Source: Agrypnia vestita
Lineage: Eukaryota; Arthropoda; Insecta; Trichoptera; Phryganeidae
NCBI GenBank assembly: GCA_016648135.1
Contig: JADDOH010023067.1
Location: 34,486 to 98,485, forward strand
Reading direction: 5' to 3'
Length of the DNA stretch: 64,000 nt
A program made the translations under genes and the position numbers. Positions 52,022 to 63,800 of this stretch are shown piece after piece. Within the stretch, counting starts at the first letter, position 1; each line of letters begins with the position of its first letter. Under the pieces are notes generated by a model, which saw only the letters and a program-made list of their open reading frames with translations, did no database searches and was not told where the DNA came from.

Positions 52022-52310
52022 TTATGGATATTGCTGTGTTTGTTACTAAATAGTTGACATGGCTGCTTTTATTATTTACATAATTGTATATTGCTGTCTT
52101 TGCTATGTTTCAGTTTAAATTATAATTGGTTGAAGTGGATATTGCCGCCTTTGCTTTTAATTGTGATTGTTAAACATTGTTTTAGAAAGGATGAAGCTAT
52201 ATTTCCTTGAATTCAAAATATTTTAAATTATGTAGTTTTCCCTGGTGACTGCTTTCAAAACATATCTATATATTTTTTTTTGATATTGCTGTCTCTGTAT
52301 TTTGTACTTT
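52022..52310. repeat. partial copy of the TATTGCTG-rich TIR repeat family
   Basis: GATATTGCTGTGTTTGTTAC, TATTGCTGTCTTTGCTATG, GGTTGAAGTGGATATTGCCG and GGTGACTGCTTTCAAAACA match 58450-58860. Confidence 0.55.
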
Positions 52311-52649
52311 TTAAAATTAATACAAATTTAAAAATGTGTTTTTTTTTCTCGCTCGGACCTTAGGATAATTAATGATGGTTATCTAATGTTTCTCCTGTTA
52401 CTATAACTGATTGAGAAAGTAATATATTGCCCATGTTGCTAATGTCTTCCTCCGCCACTGAGTATAGATAATTGCATTAAATAAGTCCGCAAGAATGTGA
52501 CGTTTGGGAGTTTAAATTAAACAAACTTCTGCCGATTCTGTGCGATCTATCCGAAATCCATGGTTGCCGTTGCCGGTAGTGATGGTCCGCTCTGTACTGA
52601 GCACTTGAGCAGTATTGAGTACTACAATGTAGTACTACATTATACTGAA

Positions 52650-52820
52650 GCGCATACTTCACACATTTGTAAGTGTACTGCACACTACAAACTACACACT
52701 TCAAACTGCACACTCCAAATCGCACTTCAAATTGCACACCACAAATTGTGTACATACTTCAAGATACATAGTGTACACACTTCAAATTGTACACTTCAAA
52801 CTACACACACTTATATTTTG
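52650..52820. repeat. degenerate short tandem repeat (CACTTCAAAYT-like)
   Basis: Roughly a dozen variants of ACTTCAAA(C/T)TGCACAC or ACTACACAC occur in succession. Confidence 0.65.
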
Positions 52821-52861
52821 TGAAATTTTTTGGCTGATTTTGATGCAATTTAATGTAGTTA

Positions 52862-53228
52862 AAAGGTTTTTTTGAATTCCCACCCCCCATTAGATTTTAT
52901 TTTTTGGGAAGTTTATGTAGCTAAAACAACCGTTTTAAAATTTCATCCCCCCCATTAGATTTTTTTTTGGGAAAGCTGATATAGCTAAATAAGGAAAAGT
53001 TCGGAAACTAAAACAATCCCCCCATCCCCATGGTTTTGAATTTTTTTTTGGATAGAATGTTGAAATCTTCGGAAACTGAAACAACCCATTTGGGACTGAA
53101 TAACGAAATCTTTGGAAACTCAAATACCCCCCCCCCTCCCCCCGCCATGGTTTAGAAAATTTTGGGACCGAATGATGAAATGCTTGGAAACTGAAACAAC
53201 TCTCAACATGGATTTGAATTTTTTTTAG
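52862..53228. repeat. diverged minisatellite upstream of DLAT
   Basis: About five units of roughly 60-90 bp. Each has a C-rich run (CCCCCCCATTAG or CCCCATGGTTT), a T-run followed by GGGA or GGATAG, and TTCGGAAACTGAAACAA. Confidence 0.6.
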
Positions 53229-53280
53229 TATGTAGTACACTTTTTGTAGTACTGAAGTAGATGAAGTGTGTAATGTTGAA

Positions 53281-53628
53281 GAACCGCGGCGGGATCCACA
53301 AGACCCAACACACGACCCGCACGCCCGCGTCCGCTAACCGCCGCGGTGCACGGGCTCGTGCGTTATAGCTCTAATAAATGTAGCACACACTTAAATATTT
53401 TTCAAAGTAGTGAACGTGTGCGTGTTGTAGTCTTCATTTTGAAATGTAGTTTTTCCTTCGTTAGTTGTCGGTGTTCGGTGTTGGTCCGTCTCTGTCTGCG
53501 ATCTGCGATTTTGTTCCGTGTTTCGCGACCTACAAGACGTGTGGAAGGTCGATTCGGGGATATTTTGATTTAGTTAAGGGTCGTCTGTTAGTTCGTTTTG
53601 TAATTTATTTTTAATTAATATATAAGAA
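53281..53628 (+). promoter_or_regulatory. probable DLAT promoter / 5' UTR
   Basis: This is a locally GC-rich stretch just upstream of the DLAT start codon. It carries a perfect 10-bp inverted repeat, ACCGCGGCGG (about 53282) and CCGCCGCGGT (about 53338). No TATA box is evident, in keeping with a housekeeping promoter. The start site is not placed. Confidence 0.4.
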
Positions 53629-53747
53629 ATGTTGCGAACGATCGCTGTCCGAAACGAGGTGTTGCGAGGTGGATTAAAACGGGTTTTAAAGGGAAATGTA
53701 ATAAGGTGCATAAATACCGAATGTATGCGGCGGGCAAATACTCACAG
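53629..53747 (+). CDS. DLAT: DLAT exon 1: mitochondrial presequence
   Basis: It encodes [20 protein letters not shown] and 19 further residues, basic and amphipathic. The donor is CAG|GTGAAA, phase 2. Translation starts at the first ATG after stops in all upstream frames. Confidence 0.8.
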
Positions 53748-56700
53748 GTGAAAATATTAAATACTTATTCTAATGTTTTGAATGTACAAGTTACCATTGT
53801 GTATTTATCAATTTAAAGTATAAAATTCCGTTGAAGCTTTTGAGCGATTCAATTTCAACCTCATAGATTAGTAAAATTGCATAACCTTTTGCCTGTCACA
53901 TTACAGATAGACATGGCACTTGATATTTATCATTTACATTAATTTGTTATGATTATGATGTCAATATATAATGTTTTTAATAAACTTTATAAACAAAATT
54001 TAATAATATCGCATATCTCTTTGATTAATAATCTTAGAATAGATAATCTGTGGAACGTCCTGGATTCTTTTGGTATGGCTATTTATTTCTAACTTGTAGG
54101 AAGATAATTTTAGTCTACTGTGAATTACTAATTTTAAAGTTTTTCATCTTCAAGCGAGTTAAATCTTTTTTTTATCCTTTTGCCCTCTATAGAACATATC
54201 GTTCCTTTAGAGAATAAACTCACTAAGTGATATTGGAGTAGTTTTGAGATGATGAGGTCTAACCATTTAACATGTGATAAATATATTAAAATTATTGAAA
54301 ATGTTCAAATTATGAATGTTACTACTAAATAACTACAAATAGATACGGAATATTCACTTACCTGGAATAGAGATGGAAAAAATATTAATATTCATAACTT
54401 ATTTTGGCCAAATCGGAGTTAGTGAGTTTTACCTCTAAAGTGACGATATATTCAATCTACTGATTGTTTTAAGGATATTTTGTTATTTTCAGAGAAGTTT
54501 CATTTTTGCAAAAGAAGAATCAATGGAGTACTTTGAATAGTATTCAGTTTCGGCACTATGCAGACCTTCCACCCAGCATCAAAGTTTTCCTTCCAGCTTT
54601 ATCACCCACCATGGAGCATGGAACAATCATTAACTGGGAGAAAAAAGAAGGGGATCAATTGAATGATGGTCAGTACCTAATGTTACCCATTGCCTACATC
54701 ATTTATAGTCTTTATATTTCCTTGGAAGATTTAAAAAAGTAAAAAGATATATACATAGTTTACAAAAAATGTGACTGCAATTTTTTTTATTTTAAATAAA
54801 GTTCTCTTGTCTAGGTATAGTCCATTACTTTAATTTTGTTATTATTATATAAAGGCATCTTAAGTAGAGAGGTCAAAAGAAAAATATTTTATTAATTAAT
54901 AAACTAACACTTGTGTTGAGAAAAAAAGACTAATCTTTATATTTATTTATTTATTTAATGTTTATGGAAGACCAACAGCACAAAAAAAAGCATAGAAAAC
55001 ATTGATACAATATAGATGGCCAATTACAGGTCTCCACATTTAGATATATATATATATATATAAAAGAGAATTTAGATATATATATATATAAATCTAAATA
55101 TAATATACTTATTTTAATAGCCATTTATAATGCTGTATTCTATTACAGAAGTTTATTATTTTAAAATTTTTACTTTTATTAAATATCCTGTAGAATGAAA
55201 AATATTAAGAGGACACATTTTTTAATACATCTTTTTTATAACCAAAATTCTCATAGAAATTGTTATGTTATACATAGTACAATCACCAGATTTATTTTGT
55301 TCATCTAAAAATTGATCATCACTTCATTCAAAAGAAAAACTCAAACTACCATATGCACACCATTCTTTTTTTATATAAGATTTATTTCTTTCGCCGTTCT
55401 TTTTTAAAAATATTTTATCTCTTTAAATTCAGTCACATAAATTGTCACCATGTTCCTAATGTATTTTTACCGAAAGTGTATTTTAGGTACCAAAGTCACA
55501 AAAAAATGAAATCCCATTTCTTGATAGGATATAACAATGATAGATTAGGTGTACAAATCGATAATAATGTTGATGGGTTGATTTAATTTTTTCTTAATAA
55601 AATACTTTAAAATGGATGGATTTTAATTGCATGTATACTTTTTTAATGTATATGTATTTAGTTAATGTTATTCTGATATGCTACATAGTATTGCGAAAGT
55701 ATTTGATATCTTTTAATTTATAATTATCGGAGGTTGCCGATCATCCTGGCGATTACGATTTTATTTACCGCCGCACGGAACAACTCAGTCGAGTTACACT
55801 GACACCAGTCCCTCAAGTTACGCAGCCACGAAATGCGGTGTCTTCCTACCCTTCATTTACCACTTATTTTTCCCTGGATGATGAGTTGGTTTAGACTGTA
55901 TTTTGGTCCTCTCATAATTTCTATATATATAATATCCAATATAATATTCTATATTCTTAAAATCTCATTATTATAAATTCAATATCCATGAAACAAACTG
56001 ATGTGATCACTCTTCCCATAAGCACGAGAGTCAGCTCTTTTATGGCGAGTAAAATGTTTTTATTTTATGAATGTATTATTGAGATCATGACATGAAATAC
56101 TCGATGATATGAATATAATAAATTAAAAAAAAAAAATATATATATCCAACATTCTTAAGCAAATTTAAATAGCTTCTTAATAAATGATCACGAAGTTGCT
56201 GCACGTAGCATGGCGTTGAAGAGAAACATGATTGTGTGAAAATAGAACTGCTAGATTCTTTTTTATCAAAAAGTTTATATTTGTATAATTTCCCAACGGG
56301 CACAAATAATGTGGGCTCTTTGCCAAACAAACAACCACATTAAATAGAAATAATAAATTTGGGGACAGAGGACTTAGATACTTTCCAGAATCTTCTAGAT
56401 GGAATATTTGTGGCAGTATGGATTGTTTTCTTAAAGTTTATTTTACTTTAAAATACATAATAAGTTTGGGGACAGAGGGCACAGGTATTTTCCAGAATGT
56501 TCTGGATGGAATATTCGTTTTCTTTGTTGTTTGTTTTTTTAAAGTTTATTTTACTTTAAAATTATTGTTTACTCAAGTTTATTTTAAAGTAAAATAAACA
56601 TTGGAAGAAACAATACAAATTAAAAATTACAACTATTGAAGGAGTACAATTTAATGGCCTTTATTATCTAAATTATCCTTAAATCATACAAAGGAAAACA

Positions 56701-58057
56701 GAAATACTACTGCTGAGATGTGAATATATTTAATATTCATTGTTAAAAACAATATAAATGCTCTCTTGTCAACTCCAGCGCATAGTTTATGAAACCAAAC
56801 ATCACATTGCGTACACCACTGAATCCTTTTTACCGATTCCTTTACATCCTTTTTACATATGCCGCAAAACCAGCCTTGGTTTGTGTCATCTTTCTTTTTT
56901 GACTGATTTGTCATCACAATTCTCTTATCTATTATATTAGAAATATAGTTGATTGTACTGCCTTCTATGGATAATTCATTCAATATTGGTTTTTTGGTGT
57001 GCAGCATTTAAATTGACAGCCTAAGCAAGATGTTTGATTCAAAATTTGAATCTATCTAACGTGTCTATATTTTTCACCATAATTAATAAAAATTATTTTG
57101 GGAAATGATAATATGGGCAATGCCTAGATACTTATTTCTGATGTCAGAATAGTAAATGTGAATCTGGTGAATGTTTTGCGTAGTCTCTAAGATAAGAGCA
57201 GAGAGACCCGTATAGATATATCCATTTTTCATTTGTCACCATATCTAATGCCTACCTCATAAAGTGCGTATCATTCTACTTGATCTTTCTTTGTTTCGGC
57301 TTCCGGCAATTCATTCTGTCAGTGCATCATATTTTCCTATCGCTCCTTTCAATCTTTCTCTGTGCAGGTTTCAAGTCTTTCTCCTTTCTTTCACTCTTCA
57401 TTCTTCTTACTCTCATCCTCTTTATTATCTCATTCTTCTATATTTTTCCATCTCCTCTTTATTTTTTGTTATCCTGAGAATCGCAATATTTTTTTTGTTT
57501 TTTGGCACTCTTGTTTAATCGTGGCTCAGTATCATTTTTGTAATATACCCCTCTTTTGATAGATAAATTTACTTTCATTTTATAGATTCACTTTAATACA
57601 ACTTTTATAAATCATGTAGAATAATCCATAGTAGTTTTGATTATTCGGTGTCGCCTTGATCGGGTTGTGGATTACTATGGGTGGTATAAAGTTACAATTT
57701 CTTGTAATAAGTTTTTAAAATATGAATAAAAATGTAAAAAATAATTTTTATCCAACTACATATGTATCAGAAACTAAAATTATCAAAATTGCTAACATAT
57801 CATGGACTGGGATTTCCGGTTGATTCTGGTTGTTGGATACGGAGTATTTATTTTTAAAAATATTTTTTTAGGTGATTTGCTATGTGAAATTGAGACAGAC
57901 AAGGCCACAATGGGCTTTGAAACTCCTCAGGAAGGTTATTTGGCTAAGATCCTGATTCCAGCTGGAACCAAAGGTGTGCCCATTGGTAAACTAATGTGTA
58001 TCATTGTTGAGGATGAGTCCAGCGTCGGGGCCTTCAAGGATTATGTCAGTGATGGAG
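53629..58057 (+). CDS. DLAT: dihydrolipoamide acetyltransferase, pyruvate dehydrogenase E2 (5' part)
   Basis: The first three coding exons (53629-53747, 54493-54668, 57872-58057) join in frame to give 160 residues plus a split codon. E2 forms the core of the mitochondrial pyruvate dehydrogenase complex and moves the acetyl group to CoA. Residues 1-about 63 are Arg/Lys-rich with almost no acidic clusters, fitting a mitochondrial presequence. A lipoyl domain follows (about 68-146): [20 protein letters not shown], then [20 protein letters not shown] with lipoyl-Lys109, and [24 protein letters not shown] and [11 protein letters not shown] favour E2 over its paralogue PDHX. The last donor (GGAG|GTAAGT) shows that the gene continues past the window. 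The subunit-binding and catalytic domains are not seen. Confidence 0.9.
53748..54492. other. DLAT intron 1
   Basis: AT-rich. It has an ACTCACTAAG...CTTAGTGAG-like inverted segment around 54190-54440 but no recognised element. Confidence 0.25.
54493..54668 (+). CDS. DLAT: DLAT exon 2: first half of lipoyl domain
   Basis: It encodes [20 protein letters not shown] and [14 protein letters not shown]. The acceptor is TTATTTTCAG and the donor G|GTCAGT, phase 1. Confidence 0.92.
55045..55092. repeat. (TA)n-rich microsatellite, duplicated
   Basis: Two TTTAGATATATATATATA tracts are separated by AAAAGAGAA. Confidence 0.85.
55727..55915 (-). pseudogene. LINE 3'-terminal coding fragment
   Basis: The minus strand encodes [20 protein letters not shown], a stop, then [15 protein letters not shown] and [20 protein letters not shown]. 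This is the conserved C-terminus of an insect non-LTR retrotransposon. An in-frame stop shows decay. Confidence 0.65.
56353..56570. repeat. tandem direct duplication of about 110 bp
   Basis: AATAAATTTGGGGACAGAGG, TTTCCAGAATCTTCTAGATGG and AAAGTTTATTTTACTTTAAA occurs at about 56349-56453 and again at about 56460-56560. Confidence 0.75.
56684..57007 (-). pseudogene. PHD-finger-like fragment
   Basis: A 107-codon frame contains [34 protein letters not shown]. The spacing CxxC...CxxC...H-x2-C with W before FH matches a PHD finger, incomplete at its C-terminal Cys pair. Such single PHD fingers often end transposase proteins in insects. A host exon is possible but no neighbouring exon was found. 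It is antisense to DLAT intron 2. Confidence 0.5.
57872..58057 (+). CDS. DLAT: DLAT exon 3: lipoyl-lysine exon
   Basis: It encodes [39 protein letters not shown] and AFKDYVSDG. The acceptor is ATTTTTTTAG and the donor G|GTAAGT, phase 1. Confidence 0.92.
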
Positions 58058-58106
58058 GTAAGTCAACATTTTTTACTTTCAAAATCAAATTTAAATTAGA
58101 ATGTTT

Positions 58107-58860
58107 GTGAGGCATAAAAGCAAAGGCAGCAATAATAAAAAAAATGTTTTGAATGCAGTCACCGAGGATTACTTTTTTAAAATGTACTGAATTCGGGATT
58201 TTATGTATCTATCCCTTCCAAAATCAAGTTTTCTATAAATTTATAGGCTATGTTTCCTATATAATCTTGAATTCAGTACATTATAAATAAGCAATCCTCG
58301 ATGACTGCATTTTTTTTTTGAATGTTGATAAAAGCAAAGGCATCCCATCCCACTGATGTGTTTCTGGAATAAATTCAAAAAACCTGTTCAAGGAAATTTT
58401 TTTGGAATTTGTGAAACCTACATCTTATCAGAATTTTTGAAACCTACATCTTATCGGAATTTTTGAAACCTACATCTTGCTGTGTTTGCTACCAAATAGT
58501 GGACATTGCTGCTTTTGCTATTTATATAACTGGATATTGCTGTATTTGCTGTGATGTTTCAGTCTAAAATCGACATCACTCTTACTTTAGTATGAAGCGG
58601 CCATTTTGTCACGTGACATCAGCATCCTTGGGGCGTTGATTGGTTGAAGTAGATATTACTGCCTTTGCTTTTTTCACTATGAGGATATTGCTGTATTTAC
58701 TTTAATAGTGATTTTGAAATATGATTTTGGAAGGGATAGAACTATATTTCCTATTAAATCTCTAATTCAGTACATTCGAAATTAGTAATCTTCGGTGACT
58801 GCGTTCAAAACACTTTTTTAATTTTTTTTGGGTATTGCTGCCTTTGCTTTAATACCCCTC
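58107..58860. mobile_element. 754-bp TIR repeat (reference copy)
   Basis: It starts GAGGCATAAAAGCAAAGGCA, GCAATA and ends TATTGCTGCCTTTGCTTTAA, TACCCCTC, an inverted pair of about 28 bp. It has internal mirrored GCAATCCTCGATGACTGCA / GCAGTCACCGAGGATTAC arms and three tandem copies of TTTTGAAACCTACATCTTATC. A second, interrupted copy is nested in the hAT element at 23473-25429. Confidence 0.7.
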
Positions 58861-59479
58861 AAATGATATCTAAAAAATCATGATTTTGGCATGAAATACA
58901 TTCGTAGATTTTTAATTAATCGCCATATAGTGTAATTCAGTACCAAGTTTACGCTCATTCCACCGCAAGCAGCAGTCCAGCGCTCAGAAACCCGCATGTC
59001 CCACAATTCTAGTTTCGCCACATCTGACGAATAGATGATAGCAACTGACTAGGCAGTGGACATAGAACATCGGACTGAATTGAAGCTAAAAAGACGATAA
59101 TTTCATCTAGTTTTAATGTGTGTAATAGAATTGTTTCTAGTAATACTAGTTGTAGGAATAAGAGGTTTTGTAGGATAAAGATTAATCATTAATATTTTGA
59201 AGTATAATGTTTATGTAGAATAAGGCGGCCAGGAGTCGTGCCTGTAGGTATCGGCGAGATTTACAATCAGCCATGCGTGCCAGGGTGTTGCAGTGCTGCT
59301 CTTGAGAAGAATGAGAGAATATGAGTTTGTCAGTGCCAGACTGATGTGAATCCCACTTAAGTTAGGGAATTTTTTCCAGTTATATGATGTGCCTCTGGGA
59401 TTTTTTCTAGTTATATGCTGTGCCTCCGGGATTTTTGCTAGTTATATGGTGTGCCTCTGTTTTGAAAAGGACAAAGTGA
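58861..59479. other. no gene recognised
   Basis: It includes a three-fold GATTTTTTCTAGTTATATGCTG-like tandem repeat at about 59370-59455. The rest is unassigned. Confidence 0.4.
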
Positions 59480-59900
59480 AAGATGAATTTTAGACATATG
59501 TGAAAAAACGGAGCGATGAAGATTGTGATCTCACAGTTGATCTGAACGGCTGGGTGGACACTCGGAGGGAAGGTTTTGGGAAAAAGGGAATGAATACAGC
59601 CGTCGGTGTGTATGATGACAAGAAGATGAATGAAAATGGTAATAGTTTAGTTGAGATATGTCTGGAATGAAATCTTTTTGTTTCAAATACCTTTTTTGAC
59701 CACAAAAGAATCCAACAATATACATAAAAGAGAAGTAATGAAAGAGACACCGAGATGGAAACTGACAATTTTCCTTTATTTTTGCGAATAAACCTATTTT
59801 TAGGTTGGTGGTCCAAGAAGAAAATAGTTCTGGCTCCGTCTGGAATCAAAAATGATAATTTTAGGAAGAAGTTCGAAAATCGTTGAAATGCCAAGTGTAA
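59480..59900 (+). pseudogene. LINE endonuclease-domain remnant
   Basis: In two frames the plus strand encodes LNGWVDTRREGFGKKGMNTA, then VGVYDDKKMNENGNSLVEIC and LERNLFVSNTFFDHK-IQQYTY. This resembles the apurinic-like endonuclease region of LINEs (G...N.NG..L...C....L...NT.F.....Y.). Several stops are present. Confidence 0.55.
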
Positions 59901-60774
59901 GGAGGGTGAGTGATCTTCGGATAGACGATACATGGGACCCCTTGAAAACTTCCCTTTGCGACGGAAGTCTGTGGCACATCTAAATGGGAAGGATGAAAGG
60001 GGATGCATGGTGGAATGATATCATTAGGGGTGGTGAGGCGGTTAGGTTATGGTTTAAATGGTGCGCTTTGAGCGTCCAACTATACGGAAACTTCCAAGGG
60101 GCAAGCAAGATGTCCAATACGTAGCGAAAGGCCCGTAACTGAGAAAACATGCAAGACACTTACCTCCTGGTTCTTCCGATTTATTGAACTGCGACCTGAT
60201 GAACTGCGATGAGTGGACTGTAGATGCGGGTGGCCGTCTTCACCAATAATGTAAACAAATCCACTGCGAAGAACGGATTTGAAAAGGCGGTTTTAAGATC
60301 GAACGACAAATTGAGGTTATTGCGGAACGTGCGTAAAAATGTCACACGGCGGCGATGGCGATCGAGTATGTACTCACAGCGGCGGTCCAATATGTACTAC
60401 TGCCGGCCCTGCTGGGTCTCGCGTCATTGGCGGAGACAGGTAACGCGGCTTGCCTAATTTCTCAATGAAAGGCGTTCGCTATATATTCCAAATATAGATA
60501 TGGCCCGACCATGCTCCCCGCCTTGGAAGCTCACAGAGCTTTCAAAATTAATAAAAAATCATCCGAACGCATGATGCAACTTCCTTATCGCAATAACGAC
60601 TAAATTATGATATAGAAAAAAGAGAGACAGCGTAATATCAGTCCCGATATATAATATATGAGTAAATTAAAAATGTGTCAATCTGACATATTCAGCGGTA
60701 AATTATGAAACGCAAATAAGAAAAGCACGTAAATGCTGCGATATAAGTAATTAATACATCGAACAATAACAAAG
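59901..60774. other. possible 3' LTR region of the BEL/Pao element
   Basis: The minus-strand retrotransposon should end with its 3' LTR here, probably within about 60130-60830 where the composition is richer in GC. Without the 5' LTR the borders cannot be fixed. Confidence 0.3.
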
Positions 60775-60885
60775 AGGCGTGAATGAAAATAAAATAAAAT
60801 AATATATAACTAAGAGCTATTGTACACTAAGAGGCGTGAAAAAAATAAATAAAAATAATATATAACTAAGAGCTATTTATTGGGT
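60775..60885. repeat. tandem duplication of about 55 bp at the end of the pol gene
   Basis: GAGGCGTGAATGAAAATAAA, AATAATATATAACTAAGAGC and TATT occurs twice (about 60775-60829 and 60831-60883). The second copy touches the BEL pol stop codon. Confidence 0.75.
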
Positions 60886-63800
60886 CGGGAGAGGATAAAG
60901 TTTCACCACTGGTCGCTTGAAAAAACCGGATTCAGTTTTCACTAGAGCAACTCTCACTACACTATCTGAACCTGGATATATTTGAGAGATTACTCCTAAA
61001 GGCCAGCTAAGCGGTGGTGCGTTATCCTGACCCACTAGCACGACTTTACCGACGGTGACGGGATTATCTGGAGTACACCATTTTTGTCGGACTTGTAGAG
61101 TGTGTAAATACTCTAGATGCCATTTTTTCCAATATGACCTAACTAAGTTATCTAGTAGTTGTTTGCGTGTACAAAGACTCCGCGTATCGTCAGCAATGTC
61201 CGATACCGGAAGATACTGGAGTGGTGATGACATTAAAAAATGTGCTGGTGTCAGCGCCTCAGGATACGGATCCTCAGACATAACACAAAGTGGCCGGGAA
61301 TTGAGCAACGCTTCGATCTGTGTAAGAACTGTGAAGAGTTCCTCGTAAGTCAACAACTGACTTCCGATTACGCGGTATAGATGTGTTTTAAAACATTTTA
61401 TATTGCTTTCCCAGATCCCTCCAAAGTGCGGGCTATGCGGTGGAATTAATTTCCAACAAATGCGTCGTTTAATAAGCTCATCCTTTATAGCGTTTTGATA
61501 GTCCGAGGACAAGATTAATTTATAAAATTCATCTAACTGTGCCTTGGCACCTATGAAGTTCGAGCCGTTGTCGGAATACAGACAAGATACGGGTCCTCGA
61601 CGTGCTATAAAACGTTTGAATGCAGCTAGGAAGATGTCCGAGGATAAATCTGATGCTAGTTCGATATGAACAGCTTTCGTTGTCAAGCAGACAAAAATAC
61701 AGATGTAGGCCTTTTGCGACCTTTGTCCACGCTTGCGTTGAAGTGTTATATTTAACGGACCAGCATAATCTACCCCTGTGTGTGTAAAAGCCTTTGCTTC
61801 CTGAATTCGGTAGGCTGGCAAATTAGCCATTTTAGGCGTGGGATGTAGAGGAGAAACGCGAAAGCATTTATTACATTTTCTCACTCTCCATCTAATAACG
61901 CTTCTTCCGGAAAGGATCCAAAAGCGTTGACGAAGGATTGATGAAAGTAATCCTGGCCCAGTGTGAAGATGCAATTGGTGATGGTGATCTATTATAAGGG
62001 CGACTACGTGGTCATGTTTTGGGAGCAGAGCAGGATGTTTTGCCTCGAAAGGAAGACCTGAATTGGATAATCTTCCTTCAATCCGCAAAATACCATCCTC
62101 ATCTATGAAAGGACTAAGACGTTTTAACCTTTTAGAATAGCCTTTTCCTCCTTTTAGATCCGCCATTTCCTTAGCAAAATGAACATTTTGAACGGCACGA
62201 ATAGCCGTGTTTTCAGCGGCAAGTAAGTCAGCGACTCCAATTGCTGGGGAACGAGGTAATCTTTTCATAAAACGGAGGCAGTATACGATGATGCGCAGAA
62301 GTTTATCCCAACGAGAGATATTTTGAGCTAATTCGTAAAAACTACAAGGTACAATCTTAGCGGTAATCAAAGTTGTGGATTTAAATTCCGGGAGTACCTC
62401 ATATTTTGTAGGTAAGAATGGTTGGATAGGCCAACTTGAAATGACAGAACGTAGCCATGCAGGCCCGTTCCACCACAAGTCATGGGTTACCAATTGAGAT
62501 GGTAACATGCCCCTAGATAGACAATCACTAGGATTCTCAATGCCTGCGATATGATAGAAATCTTGGGGTTGTACATTTTCCTGGCATTGAGCTACGCGGT
62601 TGCTCACAAATACGGACCATCTATGCGGGGAAGAGTGGATCCATGACAAGGCAATTGTAGCGTCCGAGAATGCATATGTTCCTGCGATGGTGATGCGTGA
62701 ACTATAAATATCCCGAACAGTCTTTATTAACTTCGACATCAAAAGGGCAGCGCATAACTCCAAACGAGCGAGTGAAATTATCTTTGTTGGTGAAACCTTA
62801 GACTTGGAACACAATAACCTGACTGATACGTTCCCGGTTAAATCTGTGGAGTGCAAATAAATGACACAACCATAACCTTTCATACTCGCATCGCAGAAGG
62901 CGACGATGCAAACTGTACTGTCCTTTAGAACACCAATATGGCGCGGAATTCTCAAAGTCGAGAGCAAGTGAAATTCACTCGTAAGTGCAGTGAAGCGTTG
63001 AATGATGCTCTCAGGAGGTACATCATCCCAACCAATATCGCACAACCAGAGCTCCTTAATGAGCAATTTGGCATACAGGATTACTGGGGCCACGATGCCT
63101 AGAACATCAAACAAACGAGCCACTAATGAAAGTATGCTTCGCTTTGTACATGTCTCTTGGACCTGCAGAGTTGTTAAGAAGAAATTGTCCTCAGCAGGTT
63201 CCCAAGATAAACCTAGAACTTTAGTGCTGTTGTTCTCATTTGTGAAATCCACTGAACTTCGATGAGAATGCGGGAGGTCATTGAGTAATGCCAAAGAATT
63301 ACTCGACCATTTAATTAATTCAAAGGATCCTGATTTGAATAACGAGATTAACTCTCGAGAGGTGCGGATGGCCGATTCGTCGTCAGGCATTGAATGCACC
63401 AAGTCATCCATGTAAAGTTTAGACTCGGCGACTGCAGCGGCATTAGGGTACTGAAAGCGCATGTCTGATGCTAGCTGACGAATAGTACGCAAAGCTAAAT
63501 ACGGACTAGGTTTGAGGCCAAATGGAAGGCGGTTGAATTGAAATACTCTGATCGTCTCGTTGCTATAGTCGCTAAAACGAAATAATATCTTTAAATATTT
63601 ACGATCATTTTGAAATGTACCAATTTGTAAATACATCTGCTTTATGTCCGCGGTCATACCTACAGGGAATAACCGGAACTCAAGTAAAAGAGAGAAAAGG
63701 TTTGCTTGTAAGTTAGGCCCAGCATATAATACATCATTCAATGATTTCCCAGTATGGGTTTTTGAACTTGCGTCGAGTACAATTCGCGGCATTGGCTTAT

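Larger units (their letters stand above)
54669..57871. other. DLAT intron 2
   Basis: It contains the TA microsatellite, LINE fragment, tandem duplication and PHD-like fragment listed separately, plus a pyrimidine-rich low-complexity tract at about 57260-57480. No further exon is supported. Confidence 0.35.

Noticed and set aside
52477..52823. overlapping open frames on both strands (92 and 87 codons)
   Set aside because: They arise from the CACTTCAAAYT short tandem repeat and have no non-repetitive protein content.
57264..57559. three overlapping hydrophobic open frames
   Set aside because: They are produced by a pyrimidine-rich low-complexity tract (Phe/Leu/Ser codons), not a gene.
59490..60008. 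172-codon minus-strand frame
   Set aside because: The plus strand of the same region shows LINE endonuclease similarity, so the minus-strand frame is a shadow.
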